From positions 1 to 53,033 of the forward strand of contig CAMDED010000039.1 in assembly GCA_945893365.1 (NCBI GenBank): 53,033 bases of DNA. The letters are read 5' to 3'. Shown here piece after piece: positions 17,178 to 26,600 of the stretch. Source of the DNA: Candidatus Sulfopaludibacter sp. SbA3 (GTDB lineage: Bacteria > Acidobacteriota > Terriglobia > Bryobacterales > Bryobacteraceae). Below the pieces are notes generated by a model. The model ran no database searches. It was not told the origin of the DNA and saw only the letters and a list, made by a program, of their open reading frames with translations. Numbering within the stretch: position 1 is the first letter of the stretch; every line of letters begins with the position of its first letter. The translations under genes were made by a program, and so were the position numbers.

Positions 17178-18740
17178 TTACATTTCTCCTTTGCGCAACG
17201 TTTCGGCGATGCGATCCGCCGTCCGCGCGGCGAGCGCCATGATGGTGTGGGTCGGGTTCTTCTCCGAAGCCGACGGAAACACGCTGCCATCGACGACGTA
17301 GAGATTCCGCACGTCGTGCGAGCGGCAGTTGGCGTCCACCACGGAGGTTCGCGCGTCGTCCCCCATCCGGCAGCCGCCCAGCTCATGGTTCGTCGCGGGC
17401 TTGTCGTAAACCGTCAGGATCTCGGCGTTCGCCGCTTTCAGAATCTCCACGGACCAACGCTGCATGTCGCGGAAAATCTTCATGTCGTTCTCGCCATAGG
17501 CCACGTGGCGGCGCGCCATCGGGAGACCGTACGCGTCTTTCTTTTCCGTGTCGAGATCGATGAACGTGTCCACCTTGGGCAGCATCTCGCCGTAGGGCGA
17601 GAACGTCAGGAACGCCGGATAGCGCTCCTTCACCGACTGCTTGTACGCCTTTCCGAAACCGGGCATGGACCGTGCCCATCCGACGGCGCGCCGGTTCTGG
17701 TAATTGAACTGGACGCCGAAGCTGCGCGCGTAGTCGCGTTTCCGGGCATGCATGAAAGACGGGATATAGGCGTGGTCGAGAAAGCCTTCGTCGTTTTCGG
17801 CGGGCTTCCCGATCAGGTCCCGCAGAAAGCACTGCACGCCGCCCGTGAAGTGGGGAATGAAGTTCCGTCCAAGCTCGCCGCTCGCATTCGCAAGGCCCGT
17901 GGGGTAGCGCGACGATTTCGACATCAGCAGCAACGCGATCGACTGCACGCAGCCGCACGAAACCACCACGGAGCGCGCCCGCACCTCCCCCTCGGAAAGC
18001 GTATTGCGGTTCAGAAACTTCACGCCAGTGACCTTGTTTTCATCCGACAGCGGGACCTCGCGCGCGATCGAATCGGAGAAAACCTGCAAGCGGCCGGTCT
18101 TCATCGCGGGCACGATGTGGACATCCGCCGAGTTGTACTTCGCCACCACGTCGCAGCCCGCCATGCAGTTGCCGCAGAAGTGACAGGCGGGGCGCGTCGC
18201 CGAGGGCGTGCTCCGGGTGGCCTTTCGAACGTGGATGACTTTCACCCCGAGCTTGCCCGCTCCGCGCTGGACAATCGTGTCGCTGCACTTCATGGGGACG
18301 GGCGGCAGAAAAATGCCGTCGGGCAAGTCTTCCAGGCCATCGAGATTGCCGCAGACGCCCACTTCGCGCTCGATCGCGTCGTAGTAGGGCGCAAGGTCGG
18401 CGTAGTCGATCGGCCAATCCTCGCCTGCGCCGTCGATCGAGCGGCCCTTGAAATCGCGATGACTCTGACGCCAGGCGACGGCGTTCCACGTCTGCGTCTT
18501 GCCGCCGACGCCCCGGCTTCGTTCGGAATCGAAACCCGCCACGCCCGGACGCATCACCGGAATGTGCCGGTTCGGAAAGTCGAACGGCATCGCATGCGTG
18601 TTGAAGGCGGTGCGGGTGTCGATGCGCGGGCCGCCTTCCACGAGCGCTACGTCCACTCCCTTGTGGGCGAGATGCGCGGCCAGAACGCCGCCCGCCGCTC
18701 CGGAGCCGACAATACAGACGTCAAAAATCTTCCCGGGCAT
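17178..18740 (-). CDS. GMC-family FAD-dependent dehydrogenase (gluconate dehydrogenase-like large subunit)
   Basis: A 520-residue GMC oxidoreductase. The dinucleotide-binding motif is VGSGAAGGVLAAHLA (11-25), followed by VALVEGG. GVGGKTQTWNAVAW is the second FAD-contact segment. CHFCGNCMAGC (about residue 187) is the cysteine cluster seen in membrane-bound sugar dehydrogenases. NHELGGCRMG and NPTHTIMALAART near the end hold the catalytic His pair. The enzyme should oxidise a sugar or sugar alcohol in the periplasm after export with its small subunit. In characterised three-subunit enzymes a multihaem cytochrome c accepts the electrons; none is encoded beside it here. Substrate unknown. Confidence 0.88.
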   Translation of the reverse strand: MPGKIFDVCIVGSGAAGGVLAAHLAHKGVDVALVEGGPRIDTRTAFNTHAMPFDFPNRHIPVMRPGVAGFDSERSRGVGGKTQTWNAVAWRQSHRDFKGRSIDGAGEDWPIDYADLAPYYDAIEREVGVCGNLDGLEDLPDGIFLPPVPMKCSDTIVQRGAGKLGVKVIHVRKATRSTPSATRPACHFCGNCMAGCDVVAKYNSADVHIVPAMKTGRLQVFSDSIAREVPLSDENKVTGVKFLNRNTLSEGEVRARSVVVSCGCVQSIALLLMSKSSRYPTGLANASGELGRNFIPHFTGGVQCFLRDLIGKPAENDEGFLDHAYIPSFMHARKRDYARSFGVQFNYQNRRAVGWARSMPGFGKAYKQSVKERYPAFLTFSPYGEMLPKVDTFIDLDTEKKDAYGLPMARRHVAYGENDMKIFRDMQRWSVEILKAANAEILTVYDKPATNHELGGCRMGDDARTSVVDANCRSHDVRNLYVVDGSVFPSASEKNPTHTIMALAARTADRIAETLRKGEM

Positions 18741-18764
18741 TTCGAACCACAGCCTGTGCGGCGG

Positions 18765-19097
18765 CTATCCCTTGGTCTTTGGCGCGACGTAGTCCGGCGG
18801 AAGAGCAGCGCCTTCGCCGAAGAAGTAATCGTCCATCTGCTTCAGCAGAAACTCCTGCGCTTCCGCCGTCCCAAGGTTGAGACGATACTCGTTCATGAGC
18901 ATCTTCATGTGCTCGACCCAAAGTTTCCAGGCGTCCTTCGAGACGTTCTCGTAGATCTTCTGCCCAAGCGGATGGCCTTCGAAAGGAATTTCGTCCAGAC
19001 CGCCGAGCTCGCGCTGAAACTTCACACAGAACACTTTACGTCCGCCCAGTTTTATCTGCTCGAATACCGGAGCGCCCGCGCCACTTCCGCAACCCAT
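18765..19097 (-). CDS. Probable Fe(II)-trafficking protein, YggX-like
   Basis: About 110 residues. The ATG at 19097 is preferred because GAGGAG lies just before it; an upstream ATG at 19115 is part of the same sequence. The core KVFCVKFQRELGGLDEIPF, followed by GQKIYENVSKDAWKLWVEH and MLMNEYRLNLGTAEAQEFL, follows YggX closely, including the conserved Cys of the C-x-x-x-x-R-E motif. YggX protects iron-sulfur enzymes from oxidative damage and is linked to labile iron. The protein has an extra N-terminal stretch (MGCGSGAGAPVFEQIKLGGR) and a longer C-terminus compared with E. coli YggX (about 91 residues). The gene lies 24 bases upstream of the GMC gene on the same strand and may be co-transcribed. 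Confidence 0.82.
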   Translation of the reverse strand: MGCGSGAGAPVFEQIKLGGRKVFCVKFQRELGGLDEIPFEGHPLGQKIYENVSKDAWKLWVEHMKMLMNEYRLNLGTAEAQEFLLKQMDDYFFGEGAALPPDYVAPKTKG

Positions 19098-19239
19098 TAG
19101 AATCTCCTCATTCACTCAGAATACACCAGTGGGGCTGACCCTCGTTTTTTCGTGGTCCGCCAAGGGCTTGGCTGGCGCCGGACTCATGGCAGACGACAAA
19201 AAACGATCGTCCGCCCCACGACAAGAATCCACAATTCGG

Positions 19240-20658
19240 TCAAGCGTCCGCCCCGCTACCGAGATGCAGCTCTTCGTGAACGGCGCGGACCGCTTTTTCC
19301 AACCCATCGCGCCGCACCACGATGGCGATCGTCAACTCGCTTGACCCCTGCGCGATCGCAATAATATTCACTTCCGCCCGCGAGATTGCCGTGAAGATCC
19401 GGCCGGCAAGACCCGGTGTGCCGCGCATTCCCTCGCCCACCACGGCGAGCAGGCCCACGTTCTCGTCGACTTCCATTGGTTTCAGGTACTCGTGCGCGAG
19501 TTCGAGAGCGAGCGCCGCTTCCAGGCTTTCCATCGCCGCCCGAAGCTCCTCCCCGCGAACCAGGAAACAGAAGTTCTGCCGGTAACTCGAACTTGAAAGC
19601 GTCAGCACCTCGACGTTCGCGCGCGCCATCGCTCCGAGCGCACGCGCCATCACCTGTATGCCGCTCATGGTTGCGCCCGCGGCTTCCATGCTGACAAGCG
19701 CCACCCGCGCCATCGACGTCACGGCTCTCGTCCGGCAGCCGTCCGCGAGCTTCGCCACAATCTTCGTTCCCGGTTTCTCCGGCGCGAAGCTGTTCTTGCT
19801 CCACACAGGAATGCTCTTGTCCACAAGCGGCGCGAGCGTGCGCGGATGCAGCACTTTCGCGCCGTTGTAGGCGAGCTCCGCGGCTTCGTTATAAGTAATC
19901 TCGTCGAGCACGATGGCGCTCGGAACCAGACGCGGGTCGGCCGACATGATGCCGTCCACGTCGGTCCAGATCCACAACTCCGCCGCGTCGAGCACGGCCG
20001 CGAGAATCGACGCGGAGAAGTCCGAACCGCCGCGGCCGAGCGTTGTCGGCCGTCCGTCCGCCGTCGCGCCGTTGAAGCCCGTGACCACAGGCACCAGTCC
20101 TTTCTTGATCGAGGGCCCCAGTACGGACCATGCCTTCTCTCGCGTGGGCTCGATGATGGGAGAGGCGTTGCCGAACAACGCATCCGTCACGATCACCCGC
20201 GCCGCGTTCACGGCGGCCGCGGGCGTGCCTTGGGAGTTCAGGAAGGCTGCGATTAACAGCGCTGCCAGGCGTTCACCGATCGCGACCGCTTCGTCCACCG
20301 ATCGCGGCGGCCTCTCGGCGAGCATCAGAATGCCGCCCGCGATCCTCTCGAATTCGGCGATCAACTCGCCGATTTCCGCAATCGCCGCTTCCTGGAATTC
20401 GGCCGGAAGCAGTTCGCGGCATGTTTCCAGATGCCGGGCGCGCAACGCGCGGACGTTTTCCTCGACCCCCGGGCGGTCGCCTCCTTCGGCGTGGCGCAGC
20501 GTGTCGAGCAGCAGATCCGTCACTTTCGACATGGCTGAAACCACAATCAGCACAGGCCGCTTGCGCCTCTCCTCGATCACGATTCCGGCGGCGGCGCGCA
20601 TTCGCTCAGCCGAGCCGACGCTCGTACCGCCGAACTTCATCACTAACAATTCGCTCAC
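19240..20658 (-). CDS. lysC: Aspartate kinase
   Basis: A 472-residue aspartokinase, the first step to lysine, threonine and methionine. The N-terminus MKFGGTSVGSAERM is diagnostic. Other kinase motifs are VVTGFNGATADGRPTTLGRGGSDFSA, the conserved ATP/aspartate region, and WTDVDGIMSADPRLVPSA. After about residue 310 come two ACT domains (VALVSMEAAGATMSG; LLAVVGEGMRGTPGLAGRIF), the allosteric part. The length fits the monofunctional, ThrA/LysC-type kinase. The start is a GTG whose four bases GTGA overlap the cmk stop. Grouping with cmk and a ferredoxin is unusual and probably reflects co-transcription rather than pathway. Confidence 0.94.
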   Translation of the reverse strand: MSELLVMKFGGTSVGSAERMRAAAGIVIEERRKRPVLIVVSAMSKVTDLLLDTLRHAEGGDRPGVEENVRALRARHLETCRELLPAEFQEAAIAEIGELIAEFERIAGGILMLAERPPRSVDEAVAIGERLAALLIAAFLNSQGTPAAAVNAARVIVTDALFGNASPIIEPTREKAWSVLGPSIKKGLVPVVTGFNGATADGRPTTLGRGGSDFSASILAAVLDAAELWIWTDVDGIMSADPRLVPSAIVLDEITYNEAAELAYNGAKVLHPRTLAPLVDKSIPVWSKNSFAPEKPGTKIVAKLADGCRTRAVTSMARVALVSMEAAGATMSGIQVMARALGAMARANVEVLTLSSSSYRQNFCFLVRGEELRAAMESLEAALALELAHEYLKPMEVDENVGLLAVVGEGMRGTPGLAGRIFTAISRAEVNIIAIAQGSSELTIAIVVRRDGLEKAVRAVHEELHLGSGADA

Positions 20659-21329
20659 TGGTATTCCTTCCCGTTCGACATGCGGGCGCGCACCAGTTTG
20701 AGGATGGCCTCTTCCACTTCGTCCTGCGATAGCGCGGTTGAATCGAGATAGACGGCGTCCGGCGCCTGCACCAGGGGCGACTCGGGCCGGGTGCGGTCGC
20801 GCTGGTCGCGCTCGCCGATCTGCGCGGCGATAGCGTCCCGGTCTCCCTCGCCCGTTTGTTCCACGCGGCGGCGGGCGCGCTCATCGGGATGGGCGTCGAG
20901 AAATACCTTCACGGCCGCGTTCGGAAAAACGACCGAGCCGATGTCGCGCCCCTCCATCACCACGTTCCCCTCCTCCCCCATCTTGCGCTGCGTTTCGACC
21001 AGCGCCCGCCGGACGCCCGGTATTGCCGAGACGATCGATGCCGCGTTTGAGACGCCAAGCGTGCGGATAGCCGCCGTCACGTCCTCTCCGTTCAGCCTCA
21101 CAGACGAGGAGCCGGGCTCGAACTCGATCGCCGCCGCCTTTGCCAATTCCTCCATGTGCCGCGTTCCCGCCGGATCCAGTTTTTCACGGATGGCCCAAAG
21201 CGCGACTGCCCGGTACATGGCGCCGCTATCGATATAAGTGAAGCCAAGCCGCTCCGCCACACGCCGCGCGATCGTGCTCTTGCCGGCGCCCGCGGGGCCG
21301 TCGATCGCGATGATGATGCGCCGGTCCAT
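20655..21329 (-). CDS. cmk: Cytidylate kinase
   Basis: A 224-residue CMP/dCMP kinase. The P-loop is GPAGAGKST (11-19), followed by FTYIDSGAMYRAVALWA, the family's start of the CMP-binding domain. VVMEGRDIGSVVFPNA contains the GRDIG motif, and RARRRVEQTGEGD plus ERDQRDRTRPESPL the lid region with R-x-x-x-D. The ATG at 21329 shares a base with the ferredoxin stop (TGATG); the end overlaps lysC by four bases. The frame reads through upstream as far as 21611, but the P-loop position and the overlap fix the start. Housekeeping function. Confidence 0.95.
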   Translation of the reverse strand: MDRRIIIAIDGPAGAGKSTIARRVAERLGFTYIDSGAMYRAVALWAIREKLDPAGTRHMEELAKAAAIEFEPGSSSVRLNGEDVTAAIRTLGVSNAASIVSAIPGVRRALVETQRKMGEEGNVVMEGRDIGSVVFPNAAVKVFLDAHPDERARRRVEQTGEGDRDAIAAQIGERDQRDRTRPESPLVQAPDAVYLDSTALSQDEVEEAILKLVRARMSNGKEYQ

Positions 21330-21706
21330 CAGCGCCCGGCGTTTGGAAGCGGGTTCGACGCAATCGCAAACTCGCTCACAGGAGCGCCGTGAATCAGGTG
21401 CTCCTGAATGATTCTCTCGATCGCTTCCGGCGTCACCGAGTGGTACCACGTGCCTTCCGGATAAACCACCGCGACGGGGCCGCCCTCGCAAATGCGCAGG
21501 CAGTTGGCCTTCGTGCGGTACACACAGGGATCTGCCGCCATGAGGCCCAGTTCCGTCAGGCGTTTCTTCAGGTAATCCCAGGTGGCGGTGCTCTCTTCGC
21601 GCGAAGAGCACTTCGGATTCGTCTGGTCGGCGCAGAGGAAAATATGACGTCCGATCTTCCCGATGCCGAGGTTGGCCGCGAGTCCGGCCAGCCGTTCACA
21701 GTCCAT
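21329..21706 (-). CDS. Thioredoxin-like [2Fe-2S] ferredoxin
   Basis: A 125-residue protein of the (2Fe-2S) ferredoxin family with a thioredoxin fold. Four cysteines with the spacing of the family are at 25 and 33 ([10 protein letters not shown]) and at 69 and 73 (CLRIC), with CVYRTK between. Similar proteins are found with cobalamin or Nqo2-like chains and with NADH-dependent enzymes. No partner redox enzyme is next to it. The start at 21706 ([10 protein letters not shown]) is taken because it lies just after the stop of the upstream gene region and fits the family length; the frame is open farther upstream only as antisense. One-base coupling to cmk. Confidence 0.85.
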   Translation of the reverse strand: MDCERLAGLAANLGIGKIGRHIFLCADQTNPKCSSREESTATWDYLKKRLTELGLMAADPCVYRTKANCLRICEGGPVAVVYPEGTWYHSVTPEAIERIIQEHLIHGAPVSEFAIASNPLPNAGR

Positions 21707-21723
21707 GCATACCAGGATACCGC

Positions 21724-22938
21724 TTACTTCCGCAGGTCGAACGCCGCCAGTGTTTTTGTGTCGCGGACGTACAACCGTCCTTCCGCGATCGCGGGATAGG
21801 CGCGGATGGTACCGGGAAGCAATTGGGCTTTGGCCACTACGCGGAGCTCTTTCGGGCTCGCCTGCGCGACCGCCAATTCCCCGTTCTCCCGCACCACGAT
21901 CAAACGGTCTCCGGCGAGCGTGACCGTACCCGCGCCATAGCGGTCGGCGCTCCATTGCACTTTGCCCGTCTTCAGCTCAATTGAGCGGAGGCTCTGCCCT
22001 TCCTCCTGGCGTCCGTGAAATCCATAAAGGTAGCCGTCGCGCAGCACAGTGGTCGAGTAGTGGTTCGAAATGGCGTCGTCCGAAGTCCAGACCTGCTTCG
22101 GGCCGGACGGCTGTATCTGAAGCAGCACAGCGCCGGTTCCATAGCTCGCCGAGAGGAACACCAGATCGCCCGAAACAATCGGTGTTGCCGCATTCACGGT
22201 CGCGTGCGAACGCGAGCGCCACGGAAACTGAAATCGCACTTTGCCGGATGCGGGCTCGATATCGGTGAGCCCGGCACGGTTGAAGAACAGGGCGTGGCGC
22301 GCGCCCGCAATCGTTGCAATCGTGGGCGATCCGTATCCGGCTTCGTCGCTTGTAGCCGTCCAGAGCGGTTTGCCGGTGTCCTTGTGGAACGCCACGATGC
22401 CGGCGCCGTTTGCCCCTCCGACGCTGACGAGGACAGCGTTGCCCTCCACCAGCGGCGAACAGACCGCCCCGAAAAACCCCTTGCGAAACTCGAACTTCTG
22501 GCGCGTGTCGACGGACCAAAGCCGCTTCCCCGTAGCAAGATCGAGGGCTTGGACGACGCCATCCGCGCCATGCGTGTAGACGCGGCCCCCGGCAACCGCC
22601 GGCGTCGCCCGGGGACCTTCGTCGAAGCCAAAATCGTCGCGGTAGGCAGTGGGGGAATCGGTTGCCCAAATCCGTTTTCCGGTTGCCGGATCGAATGCCT
22701 CGACCGTCTCTTTGTTGCCGTTCCTGTGAAACAGCAGCAACTTTCCCTCCGCCACCACGGGAGCGCTGAAACCTTGTCCAACGTCCTTTTTCCAGAGCAA
22801 AGCGGGTTTGGGTGACGGGGCGATGTCGCCGCCGGAGTAAACGCCGTCGCGAGTGGGGCCCAGGAATTGCGGCCAGTCGGCTGCGGAAACGGTAAGGGAG
22901 GCGAGGGTAGTAAGAACGAATACGGCGAGCGGGGTCAT
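21724..22938 (-). CDS. Secreted PQQ-type beta-propeller protein
   Basis: A 404-residue exported protein. The start at 22938 gives a signal peptide [21 protein letters not shown] followed by [12 protein letters not shown], a motif common at the N-terminus of outer-membrane-assembly-like pyrrolo-quinoline-quinone repeat proteins. Repeats with the pattern A-F-D-P-A-T-G-K-x-I-W recur: [42 protein letters not shown] and [12 protein letters not shown], forming the blades of a propeller. There is no sign of catalytic PQQ-dehydrogenase residues, so a binding or scaffold role, as in BamB, is likely. It lies 18 bases upstream of the ferredoxin gene on the same strand. Confidence 0.85.
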   Translation of the reverse strand: MTPLAVFVLTTLASLTVSAADWPQFLGPTRDGVYSGGDIAPSPKPALLWKKDVGQGFSAPVVAEGKLLLFHRNGNKETVEAFDPATGKRIWATDSPTAYRDDFGFDEGPRATPAVAGGRVYTHGADGVVQALDLATGKRLWSVDTRQKFEFRKGFFGAVCSPLVEGNAVLVSVGGANGAGIVAFHKDTGKPLWTATSDEAGYGSPTIATIAGARHALFFNRAGLTDIEPASGKVRFQFPWRSRSHATVNAATPIVSGDLVFLSASYGTGAVLLQIQPSGPKQVWTSDDAISNHYSTTVLRDGYLYGFHGRQEEGQSLRSIELKTGKVQWSADRYGAGTVTLAGDRLIVVRENGELAVAQASPKELRVVAKAQLLPGTIRAYPAIAEGRLYVRDTKTLAAFDLRK

Positions 22939-22988
22939 CGCCTGACCTTTATACCGCGTTCCGGCGCCACGCCGCGAACGTCGGGATT

Positions 22989-23399
22989 TCAGGCGGGCGT
23001 GAGCGTACTTGAAAGCTCGTCGAGCGCGATCCTCAGCCGGTCGAGTTCGATTGAGAACTGCGGCAGCATCACGATGCAGGCGGAAGCGTCCCCGTTCAAG
23101 GCCGAGAGTTCCGCGCTCCGGAACAACTCCGCGATCGCGACCGCGCCTACATTCCCGCATGCGCCTTTGGCGGAATGAGCCACCGCTGCGCACCGCTTGA
23201 AGTCGGATACGGCCAGCGCTTTGGCAAGAAGCGCAATCTGGGCCGCGGTATCCACCATGACAGCGTCCGCGATCTCCCGAATCAAATCGGAATCCCCTGC
23301 CGTCACGTCAAAAAGCTGCTCTTTATCGATTACGGCCGTCACGTCTTCTGCCTCACCCTGCAAGTGTGCCACGAACGGAGAAAAATGAAAATCCGTCAA
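22989..23399 (-). CDS. Stand-alone HPt phosphotransfer protein
   Basis: A 136-residue helical protein whose centre is a histidine phosphotransfer domain. The phosphorylated His is His75 in AVAHSAKGACGNVGA, which matches the H-x-x-K-G-x-x-x-x-x-G consensus. The domain is a four-helix bundle from about residue 33 to 130. The start is a TTG at 23399 with AAGGAG about 14 bases upstream, longer than ideal, so the true start may differ. There is no histidine kinase or response regulator beside it, so the partners must be elsewhere. The gap to the propeller gene is 50 bases; co-transcription is possible. Confidence 0.82.
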   Translation of the reverse strand: MTDFHFSPFVAHLQGEAEDVTAVIDKEQLFDVTAGDSDLIREIADAVMVDTAAQIALLAKALAVSDFKRCAAVAHSAKGACGNVGAVAIAELFRSAELSALNGDASACIVMLPQFSIELDRLRIALDELSSTLTPA

Positions 23400-23558
23400 A
23401 TGCCCTAGGTCTCCTTAGCTGCGGGTAGTACGGAAGCGCCGCGCGGCTCGGTTGCCTGGCCGGACATCCGCCGCTTGCGAGTAGCAAGGCGTACGTTCCT
23501 ATCGTTTCTGCGCGCGGCGCCTGCACAAGTGAGATGGAGCTTGTACCGTTTCCCGATC

Positions 23559-23578
23559 GCGGCGCCGTATAGCGCCGC
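23559..23578. promoter_or_regulatory. Perfect hairpin between HPt and Oar genes
   Basis: GCGGCGC at 23559-23565 pairs perfectly with GCGCCGC at 23572-23578 around a 6-base loop. It lies between divergent genes and has no T-run on either strand, so a factor-independent terminator is unlikely. It could be a regulatory site in the leader of either gene, but this is not demonstrated. Confidence 0.35.
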
Positions 23579-23618
23579 TGGGCTGCGAGTTCATTTGCCC
23601 TCAGTCCTCCGCGTAACG

Positions 23619-23646
23619 TTGACACGTCTTACTGTGGGGTGATAGT
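23619..23646 (+). promoter_or_regulatory. Candidate sigma-70 promoter of the Oar-like receptor gene
   Basis: TTGACA at 23619-23624 is a consensus -35 hexamer. Sixteen bases later GATAGT at 23641-23646 is an acceptable -10. Predicted transcription would start around 23653, giving a leader of about 15 bases before the ATG at 23668. The -35 is exact; the spacing is one below optimum. Confidence 0.5.
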
Positions 23647-23667
23647 CTCCCATACGAGAACATACCC

Positions 23668-26600
23668 ATGCGACCACGACGCTTCGTTGCAGCACTACTC
23701 TTTCTCCTCGCCGCCCCCGCCGTATTCGCCCAAACGTCCGGTGAGATTACCGGGACGGTCTCCGATTCCACCGGCGCCGTTGTCGCCGCCGCCACCGTAA
23801 AAGTGACAAACACCGGCACCAGTCAGACTCGCGAAGCCGTGACGAATGAAACGGGCAACTACACCATCCCGTTCCTCGCGCCCGGCGTTTACAGGGTTCG
23901 AGTGGAGAAGGAGGGCTTCAAAGCGGCCACGCGCAGCGACGTCCGGCTCCAGGTTGCGGATTCCGTGCGCGTCAACTTCGCCGTCGAGGTTGGCAGCGTC
24001 TCCGAGTCGATCGAAGTCCAGGGCGGCGCTACTCTGCTGACGACCGAGAACGGCACGGTCGGCACCGTCATCGACAACCGCAGGATCGTCGAGCTGCCGC
24101 TGAACGGGCGGAACTACCTGCAAATGGTGGCGCTCAGTCCGAACGTCTCGGCCGAGCAGGGCGCGGGCGGCGAGGCTGCGGCGCGGAAGGGCGGCACGCG
24201 CACCGAGAAGTCGCTCTCGGTCGCCGGCGCGCGGAACCAGTTCAATCACTATACGCTCGACGGTCTGGAAAACACCGACATGAGCTACAACATCTACGCT
24301 CTCCAGCCTTCGATCGACGCCCTCCAGGAATTCAAGATTGAGACGGGCGTCTACTCCGCGGAGTTCGGCCGCGGCGCGGTGCAGATCAACGTCGCCACCA
24401 AGCCCGGGTCGAACGAGTTTCACGGAACCGTATTCGAATTCATTCGCAGCGAATCCATGGATGCGCGCGAATACCGGCAGGTAGGCAACAGGAACCCGTT
24501 CCTGCGAAATCAGTTCGGTTATACGCTGGGTGGACGCATCATCCGCGACAAACTGTTTTTCCTCTCGAACTTCGAGACGTTGCGCGAAACCAAAACCCTC
24601 CAGGGCCTCTCCAACGTGGCTCCGGACCGTATGCGGGCCGGCGACTTCAGCGCTTCCGGCCGCAGCATCTTCGATCCCGCCACCCGCACCTTTTCCACCG
24701 ACGCGGCGGGCAACCTCCGCGCCGCTTCCGCGCTGCCGTTTCCGAACAACCAGATTCCCGCCGCCCGTTTTAATCCGATTTCGCTGAAGATGCTTGAGTT
24801 TTATCCGCGCGCCACAACCCCGGGCGACAACATTCTCTCGAACTTTGTGCGCCAGCGCGAACGTCCCATTACCTGGGAACAGCTTAATCAGAGGATCGAC
24901 TACACGGAGAACTTGAAGTCCACCTGGTATGGACGCTTCAGCTGGAGCGACGAAGACTACAAGGAGATCGCCTCGTTCCAGGACCAGGAAGCGAATATTC
25001 TTACCAAGACCCGGCAGGCGCTGGCGACCAACATCCGCACGTTCAGCCCCACGGTGGTGAACGAGTTTCGATTCGGCCTGACGGAGTTCCACAACGATCA
25101 GAAGCGCTTCTATGCGTTCAAGCGCGACGTCACGGGCGAGCTGGGAATCCGCGGATTGAACTCACCCGTCGAGCTTTCCTATGGCACGCCCTCGATCGGT
25201 CTCGGCCTCGGTCTTACCGGATTCGGCGAGCAGGGCAATGGGCCTTTCGTCGGCCGAACCGCGATTTTTCAGTGGATCGACAACATGTCCATCATCCGCG
25301 GAAAGCATTCCATCCGCTTCGGGGCCGAGATTCGCCGCGACCGCTACAACGAGACGGGCAACGCCTTCACGCGCGGCAGCTTCGGCTTCGACGTAAATGC
25401 GACGCAGGATCCAACGCGGCGCGGCGTCACCGGCCATCCCTTCGCGGATTACATGCTGGGCGAGACGTTCACGCCGACTCGCGCCCGAGCCTTTTCGAAC
25501 GGACTGTTTCGCGCCACTATCTTCGCCGGCTACGTTCAGGACACCGTGAAGATCACTCCCAAACTAACCGCCGAGTTCGGCCTTCGCTACGAGTTCACCC
25601 CGCCCTACCACGACAAGTACCGCGGCATCATGAATGTCATCGTGTACGACTCGGGCGTTTTTAATGGCGACGTTATTCCCGGAGCGAAGACGCCGGTCAT
25701 GATCCGGCCCGGGAAGGGGGACTTTCACGAAGGTTTATCGTTCCGCTTCAACGACGGCGTGCCCACCGCCACAGGCGATGACCAGCTGGGCCGGGAAACC
25801 GTGAAGCGCGATAAGAACGATTTTGCGCCCCGCGTGAGCTTTGCCTACCGCCCTTCGGAAAAATGGACGGTGCGCACCGGACTCGGCGTTTACTTCGTGC
25901 AGGACATCGTCGAGGCGCGCTTCGACCTCTCCCGGAACGTAGGCGGACGCTCGCAGTTTACCGCCGACTCCGAGCGGCCAAATGCCAATTTCAGCGATCC
26001 GTGGCGGTTCGAAGGCGGCACGTGCGCCAATTTTTCGGGCCCCTGCCAGGGTCCCACCTTCACTCTGGCCAATAATACCAACCGCCGCACGCCCTACATG
26101 ATGCAGTGGATCTTCAACGTGCAGCGCCAGCTCGGCTCGGACACCGTGGTCGAGGCCGGTTATATCGGAAGCGGCGGACACAAGCTCGAACTGCTCCGCG
26201 TGTGGAACCAGCCGGTCCTGCGCAAGGGCACGAACGATTCCCGCACACTCCTGCAGCGCTCTCCGTTTCCCGCCTATGGACTGATCCAGACGCTCGATGG
26301 TCACGGCAACTCCAATTACCACGGACTCGGTCTGAAGGCGCAGAGGCGCTTTTCGAAAGGCCTGACCTATCTGGCCGGATTCACCTGGGCCAAATCGACC
26401 GATGGCGGCAGTACGGTCCGCAATAACACGGGTGAAAATCAGTTCGCCACCGACAACTACAACCTGCGCCGCGAGCACGCGCTCTCGCAATTCCACAACG
26501 GCCACCGCTTCGTGACGTCGCTTCTTTACGAGCTGCCGTTCGGGAAGGGGAAACGGTTCCTGAATACCGGCGGCGTCGCGAATTTCCTGATCGGCGGGTG

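Noticed and set aside
17247-19100. A 617-residue plus-strand frame opposite the GMC gene
   Set aside because: Long antisense frames are frequent in GC-rich genes; the minus strand carries clear GMC and YggX motifs, and the plus-strand translation is low in recognisable structure.
23695-25092. A 465-residue minus-strand frame inside the Oar-like gene
   Set aside because: It is an antisense shadow of the receptor gene, rich in Arg, Val and Glu, with no domain.
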